Assembly: GCA_910584385.1 (NCBI GenBank)
Contig: CAJUAK010000015.1
Location: 1 to 47,957 of the forward strand
DNA: 47,957 nucleotides
Origin: an uncultured Alphaproteobacteria bacterium
Lineage (GTDB): Bacteria > Pseudomonadota > Alphaproteobacteria > RF32 > CAG-239
Reading direction: 5' to 3'
Shown: positions 38,896 to 47,770 of the stretch, one piece after another
How the letters are laid out: the number at the start of each line of letters is the position of its first letter
Position numbering within the stretch: the stretch's first letter is position 1
Notes under the pieces: generated by a model
Told to the model about the DNA's origin: nothing
Databases searched by the model: none
Seen by the model: only the letters and a program-made list of their open reading frames with translations
Translations under genes and position numbers: made by a program

Positions 38896-40887
38896 ATGAG
38901 TACTATATTTAAAAGATTCTTACTGGCAGTATGCTTTGTATTTATGGGCGTTGCTGCTTCTTTTTCAGCCACATATTGGCTTCCAGATTACGAGGGTTTT
39001 TCTTCTTTGGGTAAGCCTCACCCCGGCCCTTTGCCTGATCCTAATCCTAATCCGGATAAGAAGACATGTAAGGATTATGGCATGTATGCGCGAGGAGAAA
39101 TGCCGGCAAAGACGGTATGCTCGCAAAGGAATCCTGGTAATGGCTTAACGTGTTTTACAGATTGTAAATGTCCTGCAGAATACGCATATGATTCAAACAC
39201 AGGTAGTAACTTAGTATGCAGCGACAGCTGTACGGATGGTAGCGGTAAGACAAAATATAAATGCGCGACATGTTGTCCAGATGGTTATAAAGCAGATTCA
39301 GGAATTCATCCAGAGGTGGTTGGGTGGTCATTATGTGGAAATCTAAAAGTTGAGACTGCTCTTATAAATGATGAGATATGGAGTTCTTGTCGAAGGGACA
39401 AAGGAATTATTGCCTGTTATCGATGCGTGGATGTTTGTGGAAGTGGAAAAAAATACTGTTCTAATATAGACGGTTGTATAGATGTCGTAACAGGTAGTTG
39501 TTGCAGTGATGCGGATTGCCGTTATAGCACAGGGCACTGTGATATGGATACTCACATTTGTAAGTCGGTTTGTGAAGATGGTTATAGTGAAGAAAAGCCG
39601 ACTTGTCCGAATGGGAAGACCCTGTGTCAGCAAGAAGGAAATACAAGCTGTTGGGGATGTTGTGGTACAGAATGTAACAGTGGTTACAGTACGGCTACAA
39701 CGGCAGAGACTTGTAAAGATGGTCAGACATTTGAGACACAGGCGGATAATGAAGCATGTGGTATTTGTCGTGGGGTTGCTTGTGAAAGCGGTTATCAGAC
39801 GAATGTTCATGCTTATCCTGGTCCGATGTCCAAAAATATTAATAATGGTGTTATTTCCAATATAAATATATCAATACCAAGTTCTTCAGATAGTGATACG
39901 GGCAACCCACCATTGGCGGGTAATGCAGTGTCAAAGGATGATTTAGGAGCTCGAGAAGATATGGCGTGTGTTAAAATTAAAATATGTGCGAGGGGGCAGA
40001 GAGTTCAGACGCAATCAACCAACTCAAGTTGTGCAAAATGTGTCGGAACGGCTTGTGATACGGCGAATGGCTACACATGGTTCCCAACTTGTTCTGATGG
40101 ACAAACTACAACGGCTCAAACAACGAACTCAAGTTGTAAGAAGTGTGTTGGAACAGCTTGTGGAGATGGTTATAGCACTGCATCCAAAACAGTTAATAAT
40201 GGCTATAAGCTAGAAACACAGACCAGCAATTCTCAATGTACAAAGCTTGTTGAATGTAAAGCGACTTGCAGCAATACTCAGATTAAACAGCCTAATAGTA
40301 GTGCGACTAATAAATGCGAAGTCTGTCTTGATTGTGCAAGTGGCTATTATTCGAATATTACTTCTTGTCCTACAGGTCAAAAGTTAGAACGCCAGCAGGC
40401 TTACAGCCAATATTATAATTGTGTCAAATGTGTATCCCAGACTTGTGAAGAGCAAGGATTGAAAACCTGTAATGGGAAATGTATAGCGGCAGATGGCTGT
40501 TGTGCTAGCAGCGAATGTGGTACAGGCTATACATGTACAAATAATACATGTACGGAAATTCCTTGTGAAACTGGGTATTCAAAAAACGAAATATATTGCT
40601 TGAAAGGGCAAACCGAAGTTCAGCAGGCAACGAATCCGAATTGCAAAAAATGTGAAGGAACTGCGAGCTTTTCAGGTGCGGAAGTTAGCACTTGTTCTTG
40701 CCCGGGTACACAATATTGTTGTTCGGAAACTGTTACTTATAATTGTGGTTCGGGACCAACTCTCGCTACATATAAAAGCTGTGTAATAAATGGTTCTGCT
40801 CCTCAAAAGGCTTGTAGTTATGTTGGTGAAAAAATAACTGCGACAGTTCAAGCTTGTTGTTCACAGCCATGTTCAAAGTATAAATAA
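38896..40887 (+). CDS. Secreted modular cysteine-rich repeat protein
   Basis: A 663-residue protein with a signal peptide (MSTIFKRFLLAVCFVFMGVA then ASFSA) and a mature chain made of cysteine-rich modules of about 35-50 residues. The recurring pattern is GTAC-x-x-GY, a Thr/Gln-rich loop, then NSSCKKCVGT; for example TTNSSCKKCVGTACGDGY and STNSSCAKCVGTACDTAN. Cys-Cys pairs (TCCPDGY, GSCCSDADC, CCGTEC) and a Cys-rich end (VQACCSQPC) complete it. The layout recalls EGF- or TNF-receptor-like repeats, rare in alphaproteobacteria. It has no anchor or sorting signal I can see. Its own promoter and terminator make it independent of ybgC and tolQ. A paralogue starts the window at 2-571. It is a likely surface or secreted binding protein; function unknown. 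Confidence 0.85.
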   Translation: MSTIFKRFLLAVCFVFMGVAASFSATYWLPDYEGFSSLGKPHPGPLPDPNPNPDKKTCKDYGMYARGEMPAKTVCSQRNPGNGLTCFTDCKCPAEYAYDSNTGSNLVCSDSCTDGSGKTKYKCATCCPDGYKADSGIHPEVVGWSLCGNLKVETALINDEIWSSCRRDKGIIACYRCVDVCGSGKKYCSNIDGCIDVVTGSCCSDADCRYSTGHCDMDTHICKSVCEDGYSEEKPTCPNGKTLCQQEGNTSCWGCCGTECNSGYSTATTAETCKDGQTFETQADNEACGICRGVACESGYQTNVHAYPGPMSKNINNGVISNINISIPSSSDSDTGNPPLAGNAVSKDDLGAREDMACVKIKICARGQRVQTQSTNSSCAKCVGTACDTANGYTWFPTCSDGQTTTAQTTNSSCKKCVGTACGDGYSTASKTVNNGYKLETQTSNSQCTKLVECKATCSNTQIKQPNSSATNKCEVCLDCASGYYSNITSCPTGQKLERQQAYSQYYNCVKCVSQTCEEQGLKTCNGKCIAADGCCASSECGTGYTCTNNTCTEIPCETGYSKNEIYCLKGQTEVQQATNPNCKKCEGTASFSGAEVSTCSCPGTQYCCSETVTYNCGSGPTLATYKSCVINGSAPQKACSYVGEKITATVQACCSQPCSKYK

Positions 40888-40902
40888 AAAAGGAGGTTAT
40901 GC

Positions 40903-40938
40903 GAACCCGTCGGAAGAGAAGTCTTCCGGCGGGTTTTT
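40903..40938 (+). terminator. Rho-independent terminator after the cysteine-rich gene
   Basis: ACCCG-T-CGGAAGA pairs with TCTTCCG-G-CGGGT around loop GAAG, then TTTTT. The following 40940-41150 is AT-rich with no gene and presumably carries the tolQ promoter. Confidence 0.9.
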
Positions 40939-41160
40939 GTTGCATAGTTTACAGAAAACTCCAGATGTATTTAGGTTAGATGCAAAAATATTGTTAGGTG
41001 CAGTTCTTGTCTGATAAGTGCGATTATGCCATAAAATTTGTAGTGGCTATAGAACGACAGGCTTATTCGTGGATATCTATTTGGATATTAATTGAAAATT
41101 TAACATTTTGTGATATCTGTTCATCAAATTTGTATGTTTATGTTCTTTAAAGGATGAAAA

Positions 41161-41907
41161 ATGGAAACTGAAACTTTAACGCAAACAGCGGCTGTCGCTT
41201 CTCAAATGTCTATGTGGGATTTGGTTTGGGCTTCTGACTTTGTTACAAAAATCGTAATGATAGGGCTTATTGCCGCGTCTGTTTGGTCTTGGGCGATTAT
41301 TTTTGAAAAAGTCGCAACGTTGCGCCAGGTAAAGCAAAAATCCCGCAGTTTTGAAGATAAGTTTTGGTCCGGCGGTTCTTTAGACCGCTTATATGAAACC
41401 ATCGGCAACCATCCCAGCGACCCGATGGCCGCCATGTTTGCCGCAGCAATGCGCGAATGGAAACGAACGAATATTATGAAATCCAAAACTGACCGCGGTT
41501 TGCGCGGCGTTTCCCTGCAACAGCGTATTGAGAAAGCCATGATGGTTTCTATGGATAAGGAACTTGATGATTTGGACACGCGTATGGGCTTTTTGGCTTC
41601 TACGGGTTCTGTAGCTCCTCTGGTTGGCCTGTTTGGGACGGTTTGGGGAATTATTAACAGTTTTAATGCCATTGCCGCAACGCAGAGCAACTCGCTTTCT
41701 GCTATGGCGCCGGGTATTGCCGAAGCCCTGTTTACAACGGCATTTGGTTTGATTGCCGCTATTCCGGCAGTGGTTGCTTATAATAAAATTTCTTCAGATA
41801 TTGACCGTTACGCTAAAAGTTTGGAAAATTTTATGGTTGAATTTTCAACTATCCTTTCCCGCGAAATTGATGATACGGCAATTAAGGCGGATATTGCAGG
41901 AGAATAG
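41161..41907 (+). CDS. tolQ: Tol-Pal system proton channel subunit TolQ
   Basis: A 248-residue MotA/TolQ/ExbB protein with three membrane helices: residues 25-50 (FVTKIVMIGLIAASVWSWAI), about 140-165 (GSVAPLVGLFGTVWGIINSF) and about 180-205 (LFTTAFGLIAAIPAVVAYNK). The Thr/Pro-containing helices 2 and 3 line the proton path with TolR. The complex powers outer-membrane constriction in division and lipid homeostasis. AAAGGATG precedes ATG 41161. tolR follows 2 bases later. Confidence 0.97.
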   Translation: METETLTQTAAVASQMSMWDLVWASDFVTKIVMIGLIAASVWSWAIIFEKVATLRQVKQKSRSFEDKFWSGGSLDRLYETIGNHPSDPMAAMFAAAMREWKRTNIMKSKTDRGLRGVSLQQRIEKAMMVSMDKELDDLDTRMGFLASTGSVAPLVGLFGTVWGIINSFNAIAATQSNSLSAMAPGIAEALFTTAFGLIAAIPAVVAYNKISSDIDRYAKSLENFMVEFSTILSREIDDTAIKADIAGE

Positions 41908-41909
41908 TC

Positions 41910-42347
41910 ATGGCTTTGTTTACCGATAACATCAGGAGAGGTGCCCGCGCAAGCCGCCGAAAGGCAGAAATCAATATCACAAACCTTATGGATGTTATGA
42001 TGGTTTTGTTGGTGGTCTTTATGGTTGCAGCCCCTTTGATGACTTCCGGTATTGCTTTGGATTTGCCAAAGGTCGGCGGCAAGGCTTTTGAGGGAAAAGA
42101 AACTTCTGTTACAATCAGTGTGGACGGAGAAGGATATTTTTATATTGGGCAAACAGAAGTGCCTGCCGATAAAATGGTGGCAAAGCTTAATTCGATGAAA
42201 GAAGAAAATTCTGAATTAAGTGTTACGATTGCCGGGGATTCCGGTGCCCAATACGGCCGGGTTATCGGGTTGATGGCCATGTTGAAAGAAGCCGGATTTT
42301 CTAAGGTTGGATTAAAAACAGAACCTAAACCGAATGCGAAAAGATAG
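41910..42347 (+). CDS. tolR: Tol-Pal system subunit TolR
   Basis: A 145-residue ExbD/TolR protein with one membrane helix (residues 23-47). The conserved proton-carrying Asp is in INITNLMDVMMVLLVVFMVA. The periplasmic domain ends with the TolR pattern YGRVIGLMAMLKEAGFSKVG. It works as a dimer with TolQ and TolA. Between tolQ (2-base gap) and tolA (3-base gap), in a tight operon. Confidence 0.96.
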   Translation: MALFTDNIRRGARASRRKAEINITNLMDVMMVLLVVFMVAAPLMTSGIALDLPKVGGKAFEGKETSVTISVDGEGYFYIGQTEVPADKMVAKLNSMKEENSELSVTIAGDSGAQYGRVIGLMAMLKEAGFSKVGLKTEPKPNAKR

Positions 42348-42350
42348 GAA

Positions 42351-43286
42351 ATGACACCATACCTGAAAAAATCGTTAATCCTTCACGCTGCGGCATTTAT
42401 TGCCGTTGCTGTTGATTTGCCTTTATTTTGGCATAATAAGGATACCGTTGGTCAGGTTCCGATTATTGTTGATTTAAATGATGTAAAAATTTCGGAGATG
42501 ACAAATCTTCCGCCAAAGGCAGAATTTGGCAAAGAAAATAAAGAAGCCAGCAAAGTCCAGCGTAAAATTGAAGAAAACTATACGCAGGAAACGCCAAAAG
42601 AATCTCCTGAAAAAAGCGAGCCAAAAACAGAAGAAAAAGTTCAGTCTGACGAGCAGCCGGAAACGCCTAAGAATGATTTTCTGGAAGCTCCCAAACCTGA
42701 TAAAAAGCCAAATATTAAAAAGCCGGCACCAAAACCTGCTCCTAAGCCGCAGCGCAAGCCGAAACCGACTCCTAAAAAAGAACAGCCCAAGCCCGAAAAA
42801 GATAAGCCAAAATTGGCGAATCCGTTAAAGAGCCTGCTGGCTTCTGTTGATGCTTTAGATAAAGAAACCGGAAACAAGGACAGCAAAGCGGTTATAAAAG
42901 AAGGTACGGATGTTGCCAATATGGGTGTGGAAGGCGGAACAGGCGGTTCATATTTCAGCGAGCTTTCTATCTCTGAAATCGATGCAATTGCGGGAAGGCT
43001 GCGGGCTTGTTGGAATCTTGATCCGGGAGCGATGGGGATTCAGGATATGATTGTAGAAATCAGGACACATTTAAATCCCGATGGAACAATACGCAGCGTG
43101 GATATTCTTGACAAATCGCGTTACAACAGCGACACGCATTTCCGTTCCGTTGCAGATAGCGCCAAGCGCGCGGTGTATGTTTGCGCGCCGGTTTATAAAA
43201 TGTTTTCGCAGAAATATTCGGATAAATATAATATGTGGAAGACAATGTTGTTGCGTTTTAATCCCTTTGATGCATCAATCAAATAG
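42351..43286 (+). CDS. tolA: TolA-like inner-membrane/periplasm-spanning protein
   Basis: A 311-residue protein with an N-terminal membrane helix (residues 8-27), a long Lys/Pro/Glu-rich extended region (about 65-160, with KPAPKPAPKPQRKPKPTPKK), and a C-terminal TolA/TonB-like domain (LSISEIDAIAGRLRACWNLD, then VEIRTHLNPDGTIRSVDIL). TolA links TolQR to Pal and TolB across the periplasm. The proline-rich spacer is more TonB-like than the helical TolA II of E. coli, a common alphaproteobacterial variant. tolB and pal are not next; a membrane protein gene follows after 8 bases. Confidence 0.92.
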   Translation: MTPYLKKSLILHAAAFIAVAVDLPLFWHNKDTVGQVPIIVDLNDVKISEMTNLPPKAEFGKENKEASKVQRKIEENYTQETPKESPEKSEPKTEEKVQSDEQPETPKNDFLEAPKPDKKPNIKKPAPKPAPKPQRKPKPTPKKEQPKPEKDKPKLANPLKSLLASVDALDKETGNKDSKAVIKEGTDVANMGVEGGTGGSYFSELSISEIDAIAGRLRACWNLDPGAMGIQDMIVEIRTHLNPDGTIRSVDILDKSRYNSDTHFRSVADSAKRAVYVCAPVYKMFSQKYSDKYNMWKTMLLRFNPFDASIK

Positions 43287-43294
43287 GAGAGGGC

Positions 43295-44011
43295 ATGGAT
43301 AGTAATGTAAAAAAGCTTCCTTTGGCGGATATCTTCAAACAAAGTTATGATTATTGCCGGCAAAATTTTAAATTTGCCGGCGTGTTTGCTTTAGTGAATT
43401 TTTTCCTGCTGCTTTTGGGGTTTTATACATGGTCGACTTTGCTTTTTCTGCCTGTTGCTGTCTTGGGGTATATTTTATGGAGCGTTTTTTTTCGTTTTTA
43501 TTTTGATAAAAAGCCATATTTTCAAATTAAGCCGCTTTTTCAATCTTTAGTGCCTTCCACTAAAATATTGGTTGTCAGCTTTTTAATTATATTTGTGCTG
43601 ATGAGCCTGCCGTTTTTGCCGCCGTTTATCGGTTTGCCGCCTGAATATGCAGATGCTTACGCCCGCTTTTTACACCTTTATATGGAAGAAACAGATGTTT
43701 TGGACTTGGCGCTTAATTTGATTTTTATCCTGATTTCGCCATTAATCCTTTACCGCCCGTTTTTTGCTTGGATTGCGGCGCTTCTGGGACGCAGCGGCTC
43801 TTTGCGGATGGCATGGGGCAAAACCCGTGGCAATTATTGGCAATTTGTTATGCTGGTGATTATTTTTAATTCAGCTTTTTTGCTGATTGGCAATGTTTTT
43901 TCGATTCTTCCCGGCGGAAAATTTTTTGAATTCCTTTTGATGTCTCCGCTGTTTGTCTATTTTAATGTTGTCTTGGCGAAAGCTTATGAATTCTTTTTTC
44001 TGAAGGCTTAA
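43295..44011 (+). CDS. Polytopic membrane protein of unknown function, end of tol operon
   Basis: A 238-residue protein with five or six hydrophobic helices (KFAGVFALVNFFLLLLGFYT, ILVVSFLIIFVLMSLPFLPP, LALNLIFILISPLILYRPFF, FVMLVIIFNSAFLLIGNVFS). The N-terminus (LADIFKQSYDYCRQNFKFAG) resembles a cytosolic amphipathic start seen in several DUF-type integral membrane families, but I cannot name one. GGAGAGGGC precedes the ATG and it lies 8 bases after tolA, so it is probably co-transcribed with tolQRA. It occupies the place where tolB would be expected. It ends overlapping ligA by 4 bases, convergently. Confidence 0.7.
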   Translation: MDSNVKKLPLADIFKQSYDYCRQNFKFAGVFALVNFFLLLLGFYTWSTLLFLPVAVLGYILWSVFFRFYFDKKPYFQIKPLFQSLVPSTKILVVSFLIIFVLMSLPFLPPFIGLPPEYADAYARFLHLYMEETDVLDLALNLIFILISPLILYRPFFAWIAALLGRSGSLRMAWGKTRGNYWQFVMLVIIFNSAFLLIGNVFSILPGGKFFEFLLMSPLFVYFNVVLAKAYEFFFLKA

Positions 44012-46089
44012 GCGAAGAAAGACATAAATTCTTCTTCTGTTAAAATTTTAATGCCCAATTCTTGAGCTTTTGCCGCTTTGCTGCCGGCATCAGCGCCAAC
44101 AATTACATAATCGGTGTTTTTAGAAACGGAACCAGCCACTTTTGCTCCCAAAGAAAGCCCTTTGGCTTTGGCTTCCGCGCGAGTCATATTTTGCAGGGTT
44201 CCTGTAAAAACAATCGTTTTTCCGGAAAGCGGCGAATTAGAATCGGCGGTTTCTATATATTCTTCAACATTAATTTCTTTTAGCAAAGCGTTTATAATAT
44301 AGAGGTTGTGGCTTTCTCCGAAAAATTCGACGATGTCTTTTGCCATGGCGCCGCCGATGCCGTCAATTGTAACCAGTTTTGCCGTTTCTTTATTTATCAT
44401 GTCGTGCATGAAGCTTGAAAAACTTCCGTAATTTTTTGCAATCAGGCGCGATGTTGCCGTTCCGACCTGACGGATTCCCAAGGCATAAATAAAACGCGGC
44501 AGGCTTATGTTGCGTTTGGCGTTTATTGCCCTGAAAAGATTTTCAACGGATTTTTTGCCCCAGCCCTCTTTGCTTTCCAGATGAATGGCGCCATCATCCA
44601 ATGCGGCGAATAAATCCTGCCGCAGCGGGCGGTTGCGCCGTTCTAGGCTGAATATGTCGACAGGGCTTTTTAAAATTCCTTCCTGGTAAAAATCTTCAAT
44701 GATTTTAGCGCCTAAGCCTTCTATGTCAAAGGCTTCCCTGGAGACAAAATGGCGCAGGCGTTCAATGGCTTGTGCCGGGCAGGTCAGCCCGCCAGTGCAG
44801 CGCCTGACGGCTTCATCTTCTTCGCGGATGGCATGCGCACCGCATTCCGGGCAATGATGCGGAAAAATAAAAGCCTGCGAATCGTTGGGGCGCTTATCAG
44901 GCAAAACGGATACAACCTGCGGAATAACGTCTCCTGCACGTTGCACAATAACCATGTCGCCGATGCGGATGTCTTTTCGTTTGATTTCATCTTCATTATG
45001 AAGCGTTGCGTGAGAAACAATGACACCGCCTACATTGACGGGTTCTAAATCGGCAACGGGGGTTAAAGCTCCTGTGCGCCCAACCTGGATGCGGATATTG
45101 TTTATGCGGGTCAAAGCTTGTTCTGCCGGAAACTTATGGGCAATCGCCCAGCGCGGCGTGCGGGTTAAAAAGCCCAAGCGTTCTTGCAAGGCAATAGAAT
45201 TTATTTTATAGACCATGCCGTCTATATCATAGGAAAGGGAGGGGCGGAGTTCCATTATCTTTTCAAAATTTTGTTTCAGCTCGGTGATGTTTTTGCAAAG
45301 CTTGTTTAACGGATTTGTTGGAAAACCCCATTTCTTCAAGTGTTCAAAAAAATCCTCCTGGGTTGACCACATCCTTTGCGAAACTTCGCCCCAAGTATAT
45401 ACAAAAATGCTTAAATTGCGTTCAGCCGTAATTTTGGGATCCAACTGGCGCAAAGAACCGGCCGCGGCATTACGCGGATTGGCAAAAACTTTTTTGCCGC
45501 TTGCCGCATATTTTTCGTTTAGTGCGAAAAAGTCTGATTTTGCCATGTAAACTTCGCCGCGCACTTCTAAAATTTCCGGTGCATTTTCAATCTTTTGCGG
45601 CAGCTGGCGGATGGTTTTCAGATTTTGAGTGATGTCTTCGCCTTCTGTGCCATCTCCTCTGGTGGCGCCGGAAGTAAATATGCCGTGTTCATAGCGGGCG
45701 GAAAAAGACAGGCCGTCGATTTTGGGTTCGGCGATAAATTCCGGCGTGTCAGCCGTGTTAAGGAATCTTTTGATGCCCATTATGAAATCTTCAACTTCGG
45801 CCGTGGAAAAAACATCGCCGAGGGAAAGCATAGGGAATCGGTGGCGGATTTTTGCGAATCCGGATTGTAACGGCGCTCCGATTTTTTTTGAGGGGCTGTC
45901 TTGGCGCATGAGTTCCGGAAAACGAGATTCAATTTGCGTATTGCGGCGCTTTAGCGCGTCATATTGCGAATCGGTCAGATATGGCGCATCATTTTGATAA
46001 TAGGCAATATCGCTCTTTGCCATTTCTTGCGCGATAAGCTTCAGTTCTTCTGCGGCTTCCTCAGCTGTTAATTCTTCAATCGGTTTCAT
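44008..46089 (-). CDS. ligA: NAD-dependent DNA ligase
   Basis: A 693-residue ligase for nick sealing in replication and repair. The N-terminal Ia domain (YYQNDAPYLTDSQYDALKRR) binds NAD; the adenylated Lys is in AEPKIDGLSFSARYEHG; then come the OB fold, a four-Cys zinc site (CPECGAHA to CTGGLTCPAQ), helix-hairpin-helix repeats and a C-terminal BRCT domain (SPLSGKTIVFTGTLQNMTRA). ATG 46089 is chosen over 46158 because AGAGGGAAAAC precedes it and it begins the conserved domain. It stands alone, converging on the tol operon. Confidence 0.97.
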   Translation of the reverse strand: MKPIEELTAEEAAEELKLIAQEMAKSDIAYYQNDAPYLTDSQYDALKRRNTQIESRFPELMRQDSPSKKIGAPLQSGFAKIRHRFPMLSLGDVFSTAEVEDFIMGIKRFLNTADTPEFIAEPKIDGLSFSARYEHGIFTSGATRGDGTEGEDITQNLKTIRQLPQKIENAPEILEVRGEVYMAKSDFFALNEKYAASGKKVFANPRNAAAGSLRQLDPKITAERNLSIFVYTWGEVSQRMWSTQEDFFEHLKKWGFPTNPLNKLCKNITELKQNFEKIMELRPSLSYDIDGMVYKINSIALQERLGFLTRTPRWAIAHKFPAEQALTRINNIRIQVGRTGALTPVADLEPVNVGGVIVSHATLHNEDEIKRKDIRIGDMVIVQRAGDVIPQVVSVLPDKRPNDSQAFIFPHHCPECGAHAIREEDEAVRRCTGGLTCPAQAIERLRHFVSREAFDIEGLGAKIIEDFYQEGILKSPVDIFSLERRNRPLRQDLFAALDDGAIHLESKEGWGKKSVENLFRAINAKRNISLPRFIYALGIRQVGTATSRLIAKNYGSFSSFMHDMINKETAKLVTIDGIGGAMAKDIVEFFGESHNLYIINALLKEINVEEYIETADSNSPLSGKTIVFTGTLQNMTRAEAKAKGLSLGAKVAGSVSKNTDYVIVGADAGSKAAKAQELGIKILTEEEFMSFFA

Positions 46090-46173
46090 GTTTTCCCTCT
46101 GTTTTTCTAATGGTAAAAATATATGATTTTTGAGCAGGCATTTCCAGAAATATCGCAAAGTTTTACAGAAGGA

Positions 46174-46207
46174 GAAAAAAACAGCCTCTGTTTAAGAGGC
46201 TGTTTAG
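46174..46207 (-). terminator. Rho-independent terminator of the 46212-46955 gene
   Basis: On the minus strand ACAGCCTCT and AGAGGCTGT form a 9-bp stem followed by seven T. Confidence 0.88.
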
Positions 46208-46211
46208 GTGG

Positions 46212-46955
46212 TTATTTGTTCTCTTCCTGAGGTTTTTCTTCTTGCGGAAGCTGTCCGATAATGATTGCCATTGCTGCAATCATTGCGGCAAAAGAACCAA
46301 GCCCGCCGACGTAAATTTTCATGAGGCTTAACAGAAAGATGAGCACCTTGAGCCCAATCCAGCAAATGACGCTCAGACGCATTCTGAAATCAAAATCGGT
46401 CGTGCGTTTTAAAATCTTTGAGAGAATCGCTCCGCAGCCGGCATAGAACAGGCATGCAATAAAGCAATAAAAGAAAAAGCCCATAAAAGAAAATAAAAAG
46501 ACGACAATTACCGCATAATCCAATATTTGCTCAAAAAGCGGGCGGTAGTCTCCGGCCGGAATATCAAGGCTATTGGTGAAATATGTCGTTTTTACCTGCC
46601 GGGAATCGACTAAATGCAATGCCGTCCGGGTGATATATATGCCGGGTCTTAATTTTGCGGTGTTTATCGAATCGGTCGTGGTATCGATGTGGATTTTCAG
46701 TCTCTCATTATAAGAAGCATTGTCAAAAATATTAAATGTTGCATTTTTAACGATGTTGTCCGGTTCAACAATATGTCCATCCCTGATTTGAATGGGAAGA
46801 ATCTGGTCGGCCGTATCCTGAAGCCGTTCGGGCAGATTAACCTGAGATTGTCTGAATAAAAAGGTTATGACAAAAGCGGCAAAACAGGAAAATATCAATA
46901 AATATAATGCTCCGATGCCGGTAGATTCTTTGATATGATTTAAAAGCTTATCCAT
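46212..46955 (-). CDS. Membrane protein of unknown function (DUF1189-like layout)
   Basis: A 247-residue protein: one helix at 15-35 (GIGALYLLIFSCFAAFVITF), a periplasmic domain of about 110 residues (QILPIQIRDGHIVEPDNIVK, IYITRTALHLVDSRQVKTTY), then three helices in 145-235 and a Glu/Lys-rich tail. One helix, an extracytoplasmic domain with an 'IRDGHI' element, and a helix cluster resemble DUF1189 proteins, but the match is only in layout. It has its own terminator and lies 49 bases after infC on the minus strand. Confidence 0.65.
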   Translation of the reverse strand: MDKLLNHIKESTGIGALYLLIFSCFAAFVITFLFRQSQVNLPERLQDTADQILPIQIRDGHIVEPDNIVKNATFNIFDNASYNERLKIHIDTTTDSINTAKLRPGIYITRTALHLVDSRQVKTTYFTNSLDIPAGDYRPLFEQILDYAVIVVFLFSFMGFFFYCFIACLFYAGCGAILSKILKRTTDFDFRMRLSVICWIGLKVLIFLLSLMKIYVGGLGSFAAMIAAMAIIIGQLPQEEKPQEENK

Positions 46956-47004
46956 TTTTTCCTTCTTTCTATAAGAAACCCTGCCGGAGCAGGGTTTGAA
47001 CGGG

Positions 47005-47547
47005 TTATTTTTCCGGGCTGACGATCATCATCATCTGTTTGCCCTCAAGCTTGGGCGCCGAATCTACTTTGCAGAGGCCTTCCAAATCTTCCACCAAGCG
47101 GTCGAGAACGGCTTTTCCCATGTCATTGGCGCTGAGTTCGCGCCCTTTGTAACGCATTGTAAATTTAACTTTATTGCCTTCGCTTAAAAACTTTTTAGCC
47201 TGTTTAACTTTGACTTCATAGTCATGCGTGTCAATCATCGGGCGGAGTTTTAATTCTTTGATTTCTACCACCTTCTGATTCTTTTTTGCTTCGGCTTTGC
47301 GTTTTTGTGTTTCATATTTATATTTGCCATAGTCCAGAATCTTACAGACAGGCGGGGTGGCCTGAGGCGAGATTTCAATTAAGTCCAGCCCGGCTTCATC
47401 AGCCATTGCCAAAGCTTCCTTTATTGGGACAATGCCGCAATTTGTGCCGTTTTCATCAATTAACCGGACCTCTTTTACGCGAATCTCTTCATTAATGCGG
47501 GTTCCGTCTTCGTCGCGTACTGGCGCATTGTTATTATCTTTTGCTAT
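47005..47547 (-). CDS. infC: Translation initiation factor IF-3 with predicted AUA start codon
   Basis: A 180-residue IF-3, the length of the E. coli protein. The N-domain includes TRINEEIRVKEVRLIDENG and CGIVPIKEALAMADEAGLDL; the linker is Lys/Glu-rich; the C-domain includes KELKLRPMIDTHDYEVKVKQ and FTMRYKGRE. An AAGGAGG site at 47553-47559 sits 5 bases before an ATA codon at 47545-47547, so AUA is the best start. Non-AUG starts in infC let IF-3 limit its own translation by rejecting non-standard initiation. rpmI and rplT, which usually follow, do not; the gap to 46955 holds no gene. Confidence 0.95.
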   Translation of the reverse strand: MAKDNNNAPVRDEDGTRINEEIRVKEVRLIDENGTNCGIVPIKEALAMADEAGLDLIEISPQATPPVCKILDYGKYKYETQKRKAEAKKNQKVVEIKELKLRPMIDTHDYEVKVKQAKKFLSEGNKVKFTMRYKGRELSANDMGKAVLDRLVEDLEGLCKVDSAPKLEGKQMMMIVSPEK

Positions 47548-47552
47548 TTTAG

Positions 47553-47559
47553 CCTCCTT
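47553..47559 (-). promoter_or_regulatory. Ribosome-binding site that fixes the infC start
   Basis: Perfect AAGGAGG on the minus strand, 5 bases from the ATA codon. Upstream in-frame TTG would place the site inside the coding region. Confidence 0.85.
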
Positions 47560-47729
47560 AATATAAATTAACACAAAGAATATATCATATATATAAGACC
47601 GAGAATCTTAATTTTTTGTAAGCTTTATAATATATAAGTAATATGTCTTGGCAAGAAGAATCTCCGTTTCAGCCAATGATTTTTGCCTGTGTGCTTTGGA
47701 TTATAGACTATTTTGCTAATGAAAATTTA

Positions 47730-47759
47730 TTGACAGCCAAAAATTTTTCATGCTATTAT
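47730..47759 (+). promoter_or_regulatory. Rightward promoter P1 at window end
   Basis: TTGACA (47730-47735), an 18-bp spacer and TATTAT (47754-47759). Confidence 0.7.
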
Positions 47760-47770
47760 GACGTCATATC

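Noticed and set aside
40901..40980. Short ORF (MRTRRKRS...) behind an AGGAGG motif after the cysteine-rich gene
   Set aside because: The motif is only 2 bases from the ATG and the ORF runs through the terminator stem; it is most likely chance.
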